Numbered from the stretch's first letter, positions 1-6,556 are shown. The stretch: 16,016 nt of DNA from Modestobacter sp. (GCA_025966175.1 JAOPVN010000598.1:1-16016); one strand, 5' to 3'. Numbers and translations: made by a program. Notes: a model not told the origin generated them from the sequence alone.

Positions 1-467
1 TGCCGGCGACCTGCAGCGCCCCGTTGCCGGCGCCCGGCACGACCTCGGGCCCGGTGAACGGCGCCTGGGGTGGCTGGTCCAACGGCCAGATCCCGGCCGA
101 CCAGCTGTGCTCCCTCGGTGGGGGCCACCGCCTGCGCTGCGATGCGGCCGCGGCCTACAACGCGATGTCAGCGGCGTACGCGGCGACGTTCGGCAGCCCG
201 CTGTGCATCACCGACTCCTACCGGTCGCTGGACGCGCAGGTCGACGCGCACCACCGCAAGCCGAAGATCACCGCCGTGCCCGGCAGCTCCAACCACGGGT
301 GGGGCCTGGCGGTCGACCTCTGCGGCGGGATCAACGTGTTCGGGACGGCGCAGACCGCCTGGATGCAGGTCAACGCCGCGCACTACGGCTGGCTGCACCC
401 GGACTGGGCGCGGGCCGGCGGGCAGAACCCCGAACCGTGGCACTGGGAGTACGGCAGCCTCACCTGA
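1..467 (+). CDS. M15-family (VanY-like) D,D-carboxypeptidase/peptidase, 3' part
   Basis: This is the C-terminal part of a zinc peptidase of the M15/VanY family, which trims D-Ala-D-Ala or related peptidoglycan peptides outside the membrane. The reading frame is open to the left edge (first full codon at position 3), so the start and any signal peptide lie outside the window. The TTG at 24 need not be the true start. The family signature is clear: an SSNHGWGLAVD segment at about 295-327 supplies the first zinc His and the Asp, and EPWHWEYG near the C-terminus supplies the catalytic Glu region and the last zinc His. A TDSYRS segment, typical of the substrate-binding part, precedes them. Cysteine pairs (C29/C39, C61/C99, counted from the TTG) suggest a disulfide-stabilised secreted domain. 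It ends 12 nt before the stop of the convergent gene at 480. Any link to the flagellar genes is unproven. Confidence is high for the family and low for the exact substrate. Confidence 0.85.
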   Translation, partial: PATCSAPLPAPGTTSGPVNGAWGGWSNGQIPADQLCSLGGGHRLRCDAAAAYNAMSAAYAATFGSPLCITDSYRSLDAQVDAHHRKPKITAVPGSSNHGWGLAVDLCGGINVFGTAQTAWMQVNAAHYGWLHPDWARAGGQNPEPWHWEYGSLT

Positions 468-479
468 GGCGCGGGCCGA

Positions 480-1238
480 TCAGGCCCAGCCGAGGTGGTC
501 GATCTCCTGCCAGGGCAGGGTCGCGCAGGCGTCGGTGGCCTCGGCCACCAGCCGGCGGGCCACCGGCGCGTCCGCGCAGGCGACCGGGCGGCGTGGGGTG
601 ACGACCACGTGCGGGTCGCGCAGGCGCAGGCCGCGCCCGGCCATCTCGGCCAGCACCGCCTCGGGGTGCACCAGCACCGCGCTGTCGATGCCGGGGGTGA
701 CCGTCGACGTCCACAGCCCGACCGGGCCCTCGACCCGCAGCGCGGCGTCGACGGCAGCGGCGCGGCCGAACGCGCGGGCCCGGGTCTGGTGGACCGCGGG
801 CAGGGTCACGTCCCGGGAGGGGCGCCACGGGACGACGAGCTCGCCACGGACGACGACGACGCGCCAGCCGAGGGTGGTCTGCCGGGGGTCCGCCCAGTCC
901 AGGACGGCGATGCCCGCAGCGGCCGCGGTGCTGTCGGGCACCGGTCGGCGGGCCAGCCAGGCGGTCAGCGCCGCGATCACGCCGTCCGGCGTCGCGGGGA
1001 CGCGCGCCCGGGTCATCTCCACGGCCAGTTCGCCGAGGATCACGCGGGTCCGGCGGCCGGCGTCGTCGAGGACCAGCATCGGTCCCCGGATGCCGTCCGC
1101 CACGTCCAGGGAGAGCTCGGGGTGCAGCTCGGCGGCGGCCAGGTGGTCGACCGCCGCGCGCACGTCGGACACCCGCACCTCGGCGCGGTTCAGTCGCTGG
1201 AGGAGGCCGGCCGGGGCGCCGAAGAGTGCTTCACTCAC
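480..1238 (-). CDS. Hypothetical protein, 252 aa, translationally coupled to the gene upstream
   Basis: I do not recognise a family. I chose the GTG at 1238 (V-S-E-A-L-F-G) because its first bases overlap the stop of the upstream gene as GTGA (1235-1238), a classic coupled junction. The longer open frame up to 1658 is Pro/Arg-rich shadow sequence. The product is 252 aa and looks soluble, with no transmembrane segment or signal peptide. It has an N-terminal helical part (residues 10-40), a beta-rich middle (about 50-190, with runs such as GWRVVVVRGELVV) and a C-terminal part with DPHVVVTP followed by a helix. The strand-rich core could be a small-molecule or protein-binding fold, but that is only a shape argument. 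With its partner gene it may be expressed from the sigma-28-like box at 1703-1730. It ends tail-to-tail with the peptidase gene. Confidence 0.75.
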   Translation of the reverse strand: MSEALFGAPAGLLQRLNRAEVRVSDVRAAVDHLAAAELHPELSLDVADGIRGPMLVLDDAGRRTRVILGELAVEMTRARVPATPDGVIAALTAWLARRPVPDSTAAAAGIAVLDWADPRQTTLGWRVVVVRGELVVPWRPSRDVTLPAVHQTRARAFGRAAAVDAALRVEGPVGLWTSTVTPGIDSAVLVHPEAVLAEMAGRGLRLRDPHVVVTPRRPVACADAPVARRLVAEATDACATLPWQEIDHLGWA

Positions 1239-1582
1239 GCGCTGCGTCCTCCGGTCAGTGCCTCCCGGGCGACCGGCGCGAGGCCGGGCAGGGACAGCAC
1301 GCTGGCCAGCTCGACCGCCGAGAGCCGGACCGGGACGACGTCCTCGCCCCAGCCGGTGGCCCGCCGCACGCGGGCGGCCGGCGCCGGCCAGACGACCTCG
1401 CGGGCCGCGGCGACCTGCAGTTCGGTGAGCACCTCGGCGAGGTGGATCGCGGCGACCGGGTGGATCGGGCTGGCGTCCAGGGCGACCTGGACGGCACGCT
1501 CGACCTCGGCGCGGTCCCCCGCGCTGAGCCAGTGCGGTACGAGCACCGCCTGAGCCGGGTCCTGCGCCGGCGGGATGCTCAT
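1235..1582 (-). CDS. Hypothetical protein, 115 aa, first gene of a two-gene unit
   Basis: This is a small acidic protein with no recognised domain. The start is the ATG at 1582 (M-S-I-P-P). The Shine-Dalgarno sequence is weak, and in-frame alternatives upstream (for example a TTG 15 nt earlier) cannot be excluded. The frame continues open to 1741, but that part reads as Pro/Gly/Arg-rich shadow. The predicted protein is largely helical: residues 20-65 (AGDRAEVERAVQVAL, then AAIHLAEVLTELQVAAA) form one or two amphipathic helices, and residues 84-108 (VRLSAVELASVLSLPGLAP) form another. There is no signal peptide or membrane segment. Its stop overlaps the next start (GTGA), so the two products are probably made in linked amounts and may interact. 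A sigma-28-like promoter motif lies about 120 nt upstream, which hints at co-regulation with motility. Confidence 0.65.
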   Translation of the reverse strand: MSIPPAQDPAQAVLVPHWLSAGDRAEVERAVQVALDASPIHPVAAIHLAEVLTELQVAAAREVVWPAPAARVRRATGWGEDVVPVRLSAVELASVLSLPGLAPVAREALTGGRSA

Positions 1583-1702
1583 GCCCGGGCCGTCCAACGG
1601 GGGGCACCGGAGGCCGTCGGCGTCTGCGGCGGGGTGGCGGGGGCCACCGGACGACCACTCCGCGCTGGGCGGCGGAGGGGCTCCCGTGCGGTCACGAGGA
1701 GG

Positions 1703-1730
1703 ATATCGGCAGGGCGGCGGGCCGGGTGGA
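1703..1730 (-). promoter_or_regulatory. Putative sigma-28 (FliA/WhiG)-type promoter ahead of the 1582-480 gene pair
   Basis: Read on the minus strand, TCCA (1730-1727) is followed after 16 nt by GCCGATAT (1710-1703). The sigma-28/WhiG consensus is TAAA-N15/16-GCCGATAA, so the -10 box matches in 7 of 8 positions and the spacing is right, while the -35 box is weak. It is oriented toward the two unknown genes and would give a 5' leader of about 110 nt. Confidence 0.45.
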
Positions 1731-1780
1731 CCCGTAGCCACGCTGAGTTTTCTCCCCCGCGCGACCCCGGGACGACGCAG

Positions 1781-1820
1781 CCCGCCCCGGCCCCCGGGCG
1801 ATGCCGGGGGTCGGGGCGGG
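1781..1820 (-). terminator. Strong GC hairpin downstream of the sigma-like gene
   Basis: A 17-bp inverted repeat (arms 1781-1797 and 1804-1820, one G-T pair) has a 6-nt loop. It begins 23 nt beyond the stop codon at 1844. There is no T tract, as is common for actinobacterial intrinsic terminators. It separates the sigma-like gene from the downstream pair, supporting an independent promoter for that pair. Confidence 0.7.
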
Positions 1821-1843
1821 TTGGGACGAGCAGGTGCGGGTGG

Positions 1844-2983
1844 TCAGCCGGCGAGCTCGGCGAGCCGCTCCTTGAGCGCCCGCTCGGCCCGGTCGGCGTG
1901 CACGTTCATGTTGCGCACGGAGGTGCCCAGGTCGGCCGACAGCTGCGTCTTGGTCAGACCACCCCAGGTGGTCAGGTACCAGGTGGCCCAGCCCAGCACG
2001 TTCGGCTGGGCGGCCCGCTGGTCCCGGCGCGCCGTCGGGTCCGGGGCGCAGGCTGCGGTCAAGGCGTGCGAGAGCAGGGTCTGCTCCGCCTCCCCCATGA
2101 TCTCGTCGGGCACCTCGGCACTGTCCGGGAGCACGAACTCCACCGTGTCGGCGCCACCGTCCAGGGACTGCAGGTTGCGCAGCCCGTTCAGCGTCGCGAC
2201 GGTCTGGGAGTTCCGGCGCAGCGTGGCCACGCTCTGCCCCATGTAGGCCGCCAGCTCCTTCTCGCTGGGCCGGCGCTGGTGCTCGGCGGTGAAGGCGGCG
2301 ATCGCCTTCTGCTGCTTGTTCTCGGTGTCCGCGGCGGTCCGGCCGTAGGCGTTGCGACCCAGGTCGTGCACCCACTTGGACAGCTGGGTGGCCAGGAAGG
2401 CACCGAACGGAACGCCCTTGGCCTCGTCGTAGTGGCTGACGGCCTTGAGCACCCACTCGGCGACCTGCTGGTCGATGTCGTCGTTGTCGGGCAGGTGCAG
2501 CCGGATCGTCGACATGTTGCGCTGCAGCCGCTTGAGGCTGACCCGGCAGTAGTGCCGGCACAGGTCGGCAAGGAACGCCGGTGGCAGGTCACGGGGCGCG
2601 CGGCGGCGGACGCCGGTCTCCGGTCGCAGGCCGACCGTGGCGTAGCCCACGGTGGCGCACCAGCTGCGGATGAGGGCGGCGAGCGCCTCGGCGGAGCCGG
2701 GCGCGCCGTCGACGCGGTACAGGCCGTCACCCTCGTCGTAGGCGACGGTGGCGTCGGCCGGCAGGGCCGCGCGGAACGCCGGGAGCGGCAGCTCGCGGTC
2801 GGTGCGGAAGTGCACCCGGTCACAGGGGGTGATGGGGGCGAGCGCCCATCCCGCTGCCTCGGGGAGACCGCCGAAGACGAGCGGTTCGCGGGTACGGCGC
2901 TCTTCCGCGGCGGCCTGGTCGGGGGTCCGGTGAGGCGTCGTGGTCGGGGCGATGGGCTGGGCGACGAGGATGTTCTCGGACAC
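1844..2983 (-). CDS. Divergent sigma-70-family-like protein with a 150-aa N-terminal extension
   Basis: The product is 379 aa. The start is the GTG at 2983 (V-S-E-N-I), preceded by AGGAGGA at good spacing. Residues about 165-215 resemble sigma region 2: NDDIDQQV, then WVLKAVSHYDEAKGVPFGAF, which lines up with the DDL...A..RFDP..G..F.TYA pattern in the FliA-type gene of this window. Residues 224-270 resemble region 3 (AEHQRRPSEKELAAYMGQS, compare SLGRPPTKEELAASLG). Residues 328-376 resemble the region 4 helix-turn-helix (GLTKTQLSADLGTSVRNMN, then HADRAERALKERL). The first 150 residues match nothing I recognise; they include a beta-rich stretch at about 58-120 (FRTDRELPLPAF to YATVGLR). The gene is the last member of the minus-strand flagellar arm, after csrA and an orphan gene, and is followed by a strong hairpin. 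It may be an alternative sigma factor or a sigma-like transcription regulator. The relation is inferred from motif patterns and needs a profile search. Confidence 0.75.
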   Translation of the reverse strand: MSENILVAQPIAPTTTPHRTPDQAAAEERRTREPLVFGGLPEAAGWALAPITPCDRVHFRTDRELPLPAFRAALPADATVAYDEGDGLYRVDGAPGSAEALAALIRSWCATVGYATVGLRPETGVRRRAPRDLPPAFLADLCRHYCRVSLKRLQRNMSTIRLHLPDNDDIDQQVAEWVLKAVSHYDEAKGVPFGAFLATQLSKWVHDLGRNAYGRTAADTENKQQKAIAAFTAEHQRRPSEKELAAYMGQSVATLRRNSQTVATLNGLRNLQSLDGGADTVEFVLPDSAEVPDEIMGEAEQTLLSHALTAACAPDPTARRDQRAAQPNVLGWATWYLTTWGGLTKTQLSADLGTSVRNMNVHADRAERALKERLAELAG

Positions 2984-3095
2984 CGGTCCTCCTGGGGGAA
3001 GTGCAGGTGGGCGTGGTGAAGTGCGGGACGTGCCGGTGCGACCGGCGGCGGGGAGCTGGTGCGGGACAGGGCTCCCGGACCAGCGGAGGGATGCC

Positions 3096-3686
3096 TCAGG
3101 CGGGGACGGCCACCGCGAGACGGAGGGGCGCGAGCTCGCTGCCGCTGGCCGAGGGCATGCGCGGGGTGGGGATCCGCGGCGCGGGCACCCGAGGCGCGGG
3201 GGTGCGCGGGCGGGGCGCGTCAGCGGCGTCGAGGATCCCCGCCGCGGCCGAGCGCTCGGCCTCGCTGGGCTCGCCGACGTAGACCGGCATGAAGTCGTAG
3301 AGGTCGGTGAACAGACCGTCGACGAAGGCGTAGGCGGCCTGCGCCTGCTCCGAGAACTTGGCGATCAGCTCACGCGGGCCGAGCTCGACCCCGACGGTGA
3401 CGCGCACGACGCGGTCGTCACCGCTCAGCCCGGTGAGGGCGAAGGGGACCGACTCGTGCCGAGCGGCCAGTGCGGCGAGCGCCGCGAGGCAGCGGCGGGT
3501 CCCCGACCGGCGGGGCCGCAGCTGGACGTGCACGACGACGGTCTCGGGGTAGACCGACTCAGAGCACACCGGCTCGAGCCCGTCCACGGCGGCGACCTCG
3601 AACATGCGGAGGTCGTCGGCCCCGGAGGGGTCGATGCGGAGGTCGACACCATCTGCCGGCCCGAGTGCGAGTGCGCTGAGTTCCAT
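3096..3686 (-). CDS. Orphan 196-aa protein with a Pro-rich C-terminal repeat, between csrA and the sigma-like gene
   Basis: I chose the ATG at 3686 because an excellent Shine-Dalgarno (AGGGGGAGA) sits 5-6 nt upstream. The longer frame to 3734 lacks one. No family is recognised. Residues 1-125 look like a folded alpha/beta domain with strands at about 47-58 (ETVVVHVQLRP) and 92-102 (RVVRVTVGVEL), and a helix at 64-77. Residues 107-138 (IAKFSEQAQAAYAFVDGLFTDLYDF) are helical and rich in aromatic residues. Residues 157-178 are a disordered stretch of near repeats of the form (T/A)PAPR(V/I)P. There is no signal peptide or membrane helix. It is not FliW: FliW's conserved patterns are absent, although fliW is the usual neighbour of csrA. 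An 86-nt gap with a hairpin separates it from csrA; 112 nt separate it from the sigma-like gene. Confidence 0.75.
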   Translation of the reverse strand: MELSALALGPADGVDLRIDPSGADDLRMFEVAAVDGLEPVCSESVYPETVVVHVQLRPRRSGTRRCLAALAALAARHESVPFALTGLSGDDRVVRVTVGVELGPRELIAKFSEQAQAAYAFVDGLFTDLYDFMPVYVGEPSEAERSAAAGILDAADAPRPRTPAPRVPAPRIPTPRMPSASGSELAPLRLAVAVPA

Positions 3687-3747
3687 GTTCGTCTCCCCCT
3701 GTAACGGTGGCGCTGTGGGGGAAGACTTGCGCACGATCTAACGGGCC

Positions 3748-3766
3748 GACGGCGAGACTCGCCGTC
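3748..3766. repeat. Inverted repeat in the csrA-orphan gene gap
   Basis: GACGGCGAG, one base, CTCGCCGTC form a perfect dyad in the 86-nt gap between csrA and the 196-aa gene. It begins 7 nt past the csrA stop. In RNA it would fold as an 8-bp stem with a 3-nt loop. It could be a partial terminator, an RNA processing site or an operator; no T tract follows. Confidence 0.5.
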
Positions 3767-3772
3767 CTGTGA

Positions 3773-4078
3773 CTACTGAGGCGTACGGGTCGAGCGGTTA
3801 TTGAGCCGTATTGGTTGCGGTGTTGTCATATTCTGCCGAGGCGAGGCGACCTGTCCTGGAGCGAATGCCGCCAAGGCCTTCAGCGCGTCGGCGGCCACCT
3901 CGGCAGCGAGGCTGTTGGCCTCGGCGATCTGCCGGTAGACCTCCTCGCGGTGGATCGTCACCTCGCGGGGGGCCTTGAAGCCCAGCCGCACGGTGCCGCC
4001 GCGCACCTCGACGACGTAGACCTCGATGTCCTCGCCGATCCGGATGCTCTCGCCGACGCTGCGGGTGAGTGTGAGCAC
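3773..4078 (-). CDS. csrA: Carbon storage regulator CsrA, RNA-binding translational regulator
   Basis: CsrA is a dimeric RNA-binding protein that binds GGA motifs in mRNA leaders. In bacteria with the FliW-CsrA switch it represses flagellin translation. The start is the GTG at 4078, with GGAGGGG 6 nt upstream, giving V-L-T-L-T-R-S-V-G-E-S-I. The frame extends upstream without homology. Key RNA-contact residues are in place: L4, R6 and R44 (within REVTIHREEVY). The canonical fold covers about residues 1-57. The product is 101 aa, against 60-75 aa for most CsrA proteins: after the usual core comes an Ala-rich helix (about 52-73) and a polar Asn/Thr/Arg/Pro-rich tail of about 25 residues. It lies downstream of flgL as in Bacillus (flgK-flgL-...-fliW-csrA), but fliW is missing here. 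Its leader holds two ANGGA motifs, one over the Shine-Dalgarno, which suggests autoregulation. Confidence 0.93.
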   Translation of the reverse strand: MLTLTRSVGESIRIGEDIEVYVVEVRGGTVRLGFKAPREVTIHREEVYRQIAEANSLAAEVAADALKALAAFAPGQVASPRQNMTTPQPIRLNNRSTRTPQ

Positions 4079-4083
4079 TGATA

Positions 4084-4138
4084 CCCCTCCATGGGTTGTG
4101 TGAGCCGTCCGTGGCATCGCCCCGTCACCTCGACGGGG
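4084..4138 (-). promoter_or_regulatory. csrA leader: two ANGGA motifs and a hairpin
   Basis: On the minus strand the csrA leader contains ATGGA (4092-4088) overlapping the GGAGGGG ribosome binding site, and ACGGA (4112-4108) 15 nt further upstream. A 7-bp hairpin with a 5-nt loop (arms 4120-4126 and 4132-4138; loop GAGGT) lies just 5' of these. ANGGA is the core of the CsrA binding consensus, so this arrangement could let CsrA repress its own translation. This is inferred; binding is not shown. Confidence 0.4.
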
Positions 4139-4143
4139 CTGGC

Positions 4144-4167
4144 GCGTGGCCACCCGGGTGGCCACGC
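4144..4167. repeat. 24-nt perfect palindrome between flgL and csrA
   Basis: GCGTGGCCACCC followed by its exact reverse complement forms a perfect 24-nt palindrome centred at 4155/4156 in the 143-nt flgL-csrA gap. With no loop it is more like a protein-binding dyad than a classic terminator. It could also add to termination together with the hairpin at 4184-4217. Confidence 0.55.
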
Positions 4168-4183
4168 TCCTGCTGTTCCTTCT

Positions 4184-4217
4184 CGGCAGGTGCACCCCGA
4201 AAAGGGGCCACCTGCCG
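4184..4217 (-). terminator. Two-part hairpin directly downstream of flgL
   Basis: The outer stem CGGCAGGTG/CACCTGCCG (4184-4192 and 4209-4217) encloses an inner stem CCCC/GGGG with a GAAAA loop (4195-4207). It starts 5 nt after the flgL stop. On the minus strand the loop reads TTTTC. It is a probable terminator or attenuator for flgN-flgK-flgL; it may act in part, letting some transcription reach csrA. Confidence 0.6.
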
Positions 4218-4221
4218 CTGA

Positions 4222-5136
4222 TCAGCGCAGGAAGTCGAGCAGGGTGGGCTGGATCGCCTTGGCCGTGGCCGACAGTGCGGCCGAGTAGCCGGTCTGCTGC
4301 ATCTGCAAGTTCATGATCGTCTTCGCCAGGTCGACGTTCTCGATGTCGGCCGACCGACTGGTGAGCGTCAGCTGGAGGTCAGCGTTCACCTGCTTGGCCG
4401 TGTCCATGCGCGCGGACCGGGTGCCGATGTCGGCGGCTGCCTTCAGCATCCGGTCGAGGGCGGTGTCCAGGTCGGTGAGGTGGCCGGCCAATGCGGACGG
4501 GTCGGCCACGACGTCGGTGGCGATGCTGCCGACGAGCGCGAAGAGATCCCCGCTCGCCGGGTCTCCGAACGCCTCCGGCCCCGTGACGTCGACCCGGATG
4601 GCATCGGCTTCGGACACCTGCCGGGTGACAGGCACGACCGGGACGGGCGGCACCGTGGTGCCACCGAGGCCCTGATACGCGCCTGTGGTGACGTTGTAGG
4701 CGGTCTTTCCGGCGGTGACACCACCGAAGAGGGGCTGCCCCTGCACGGTGGTGTTCGCCTGACCGAGCAGGCTCTCCCGGATGCCGCTGAGCTCGGTCTG
4801 GATGGCCGCCCGGGAGGGGCCGGACATGGCGCCGTCGTTGAGCGCCTGGACGGTCAGGTCGCGCACCTTCTGCACCTGCGTGATCATGCCCCGCAGCGTC
4901 GAGTCGGTCGTGTCCAGCACGCCTGTGCCATCGGAGATGTTGCGGGCGTACTGGGTGGCGGCGGCGAGGTCCTGACGCGTCCGCATGGCCGCGTGTGTGC
5001 CGGTGGGGTCGTCCGAGGGCTTGTTGATGGTCTTGCCCGACGTCAGCTGCTCCTGCAGCTTGCTGATGCCGGCCAGGTTCCGGTTGAGTCCCTGCAGGCT
5101 GGTGACGACGACGGAGCGCTGGGTGATCCGGAACAT
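4222..5136 (-). CDS. flgL: Flagellar hook-filament junction protein FlgL (HAP3)
   Basis: FlgL is the second junction protein between hook and filament, exported through the flagellar type III apparatus and assembled on FlgK. The product is 304 aa, close to the usual 290-320. The N-terminus (MFRITQRSVVVTSLQGLNRN, then LQEQLTSGKTINKPSDDPTG) is the typical flagellin-like D0/D1 helix of FlgL. The C-terminus (IENVDLAKTIMNLQMQQTGYSAALSATAKAIQPTLLDFL) is the matching D0 helix. The middle, about residues 140-215, is variable and has a Pro/Val-rich linker near 173-183. The ATG at 5136 lies 1 nt after the flgK stop (TGACATG), so translation is coupled to flgK. FlgN, two genes upstream, is the expected export chaperone. 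A hairpin follows the gene. Confidence 0.95.
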   Translation of the reverse strand: MFRITQRSVVVTSLQGLNRNLAGISKLQEQLTSGKTINKPSDDPTGTHAAMRTRQDLAAATQYARNISDGTGVLDTTDSTLRGMITQVQKVRDLTVQALNDGAMSGPSRAAIQTELSGIRESLLGQANTTVQGQPLFGGVTAGKTAYNVTTGAYQGLGGTTVPPVPVVPVTRQVSEADAIRVDVTGPEAFGDPASGDLFALVGSIATDVVADPSALAGHLTDLDTALDRMLKAAADIGTRSARMDTAKQVNADLQLTLTSRSADIENVDLAKTIMNLQMQQTGYSAALSATAKAIQPTLLDFLR

Positions 5137-5137
5137 G

Positions 5138-6556
5138 TCAGAGCCCCACGCGGCCGGTGCGGTTGATCAGCACGTCGAGCGTCTCGTCGATGGTGGTGAT
5201 CATGCGCGCGGCGGCGGAGTAGGCGTGCTGGAACTGCAGCATGTTCGTCATCTCCTCGTCGATGTTGATCCCGGAGACCGACTCCCGGGAGGCGTCCACC
5301 TGGCTGCTGATCACCGTCTGGGTCTGCAAGTTGCTGGTCGCCACCGACGCCTGCACGCCGAGGGAGACGATCAGCTTCCGGTAGGCCTCCGGAGTGCTGG
5401 CGGCGAGGTCCTTCAGCTTGCTCAGCGCCGTGGCGTTGCGGCCGTCGGAACTGGGCCCTGGGCCGGTCACCGCCGCAGCCAGCTTGGCGGTGTCGGTGAT
5501 GCGCAGGGTCAGGTTGCCCGCGGTGATGGTCGTGACGTCGACCGGCAGGGTCCCCGAGCCGTCGTCGAACAGCGGCTCCCCCGCCGCCCCCGCCTTGTCG
5601 AAGCCCGCGGCGTGGGTGGCGTTGAGCTCGGTGGCCAGTTGCTTCGCCACGCCGTCCAGCGCCGTGCGGTAGCTCGGGATGGTCTGGGCCAGCGCGGTCA
5701 GCTTGCCGCCGGCGGTGCCCCCGATGGTCAGCATCGTGCCGCCCGGATCGGTGACGAACGAGGGGTTGCTCAGCGTGGCGCTCTTCGGGTCCTTCGTGCC
5801 CACCGCCTTGATCGCGATGGTCGAGCCGCCGGAGATCAGGGTCGAACCCGCGACCACGACGTTGACCTGCCCGTCCGAACCGGGGGTGGACGTGGCTCCG
5901 ATGGCCGCGGACAGCTCGAGCACGAGCCCGTCCCGCTTGTCGGCCAGTTCGTTGACCGGGAGCCCGGCCTGCGTCGCGCGCTTGATCGCGATGTTCAGCC
6001 CGGCGATGGACTGGGCCTTGGCGTTCACGCCCTGGGTCAGGGTGTCCAGGCTGTCGCGGGTCTGGACCCACTGCTTGTCCAGGTTCGCGCCGGTGGTGTG
6101 CAGCTCGGCCACCAGGGTCGCCGTCTTGTTGAGCACCGCGGCGCGGGCGCCGTCGCCGGTCGGGTTGTTGGCCAGGTCGTTCCACGAGGTGAAGACGTCG
6201 GTGAGCTTCTGCGAGATGCCGGTCTCGCCGGGCTCGCGGAAGGCTTGCTCGATCTGCGCCAGCGTGTCGTCGGCGACGGTCATCTGCGCGGTGGAGGCAC
6301 CCTCGGTCTGCGCGCGGGACTCCAGGAAGGCGTCCCGGATCCGGGTGATCTTGTCCGCGTCCACGCCCTGGCCGACCTGGTTGCTGATCGAAGTCATCGC
6401 GGGGACGGCGTTGCCGCCGACCGACTGCAGCTCGGCACGCTGCCGGGAGTAGCCGGGGGTGTTGACGTTGGCGATGTTCTGACCGGTGACGTCCAGGCCG
6501 CGCTGCTGCGCCCAGAGCGCCGTCGTCGCGGTGTTGAGGCCCGAGAAGGTGCTCAC
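5138..6556 (-). CDS. flgK: Flagellar hook-associated protein FlgK (HAP1)
   Basis: FlgK is the first junction protein assembled on the hook tip. I chose the GTG at 6556 (V-S-T-F-S-G-L-N) because GCGAGGAG lies just upstream and the family N-terminus begins here; the open frame to 6679 is not homologous. The product is 472 aa, at the short end of the family (about 470-550). The N-terminal rod/hook motif is at residues about 24-39 (TGQNIANVNTPGYSRQ), followed by GQGVDADKITRIRDAFLESR. The C-terminal segment SGINIDEEMTNMLQFQHAYSAAARMI and TIDETLDVLINRTG is the conserved D0 helix that packs against the N-terminal one. The central part is variable and shortened. It is second in the flgN-flgK-flgL unit, 73 nt from flgN, and is 1 nt from flgL. 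The 73-nt gap holds only short dyads (6582-6595 and 6616-6625). Confidence 0.95.
   Translation of the reverse strand: MSTFSGLNTATTALWAQQRGLDVTGQNIANVNTPGYSRQRAELQSVGGNAVPAMTSISNQVGQGVDADKITRIRDAFLESRAQTEGASTAQMTVADDTLAQIEQAFREPGETGISQKLTDVFTSWNDLANNPTGDGARAAVLNKTATLVAELHTTGANLDKQWVQTRDSLDTLTQGVNAKAQSIAGLNIAIKRATQAGLPVNELADKRDGLVLELSAAIGATSTPGSDGQVNVVVAGSTLISGGSTIAIKAVGTKDPKSATLSNPSFVTDPGGTMLTIGGTAGGKLTALAQTIPSYRTALDGVAKQLATELNATHAAGFDKAGAAGEPLFDDGSGTLPVDVTTITAGNLTLRITDTAKLAAAVTGPGPSSDGRNATALSKLKDLAASTPEAYRKLIVSLGVQASVATSNLQTQTVISSQVDASRESVSGINIDEEMTNMLQFQHAYSAAARMITTIDETLDVLINRTGRVGL

Noticed and set aside
1226..3019. Long open frame on the plus strand (597 codons) across the sigma-like and unknown genes
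   Set aside because: It is antisense to genes with good ribosome binding sites and domains. Its translation is Gly/Arg/Val-rich without family motifs, a usual effect of high GC on the opposite strand.
3154..3222. GC-rich repeats coding (T/A)PAPR(V/I)P as a DNA repeat or CRISPR-like array
   Set aside because: The units are short, imperfect and in frame with the protein. They are a coding low-complexity stretch.
3096..3686. 196-aa gene as fliW
   Set aside because: The place next to csrA suggested it, but the length, the Pro-rich tail and the lack of FliW core patterns argue against it.
3701..3708. ACCGTTAC on the minus strand, similar to the fliC -10 box, ahead of the 196-aa gene
   Set aside because: It is only about 15 nt from the ATG, so the transcript start would fall on the ribosome binding site. 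No -35 element is seen.
4180..4207. GCCGAGAA box on the minus strand upstream of csrA as a sigma-28 promoter
   Set aside because: It matches the -10 box well but lies inside the hairpin after flgL, and the N16 position reads CCCC, so there is no -35 element.
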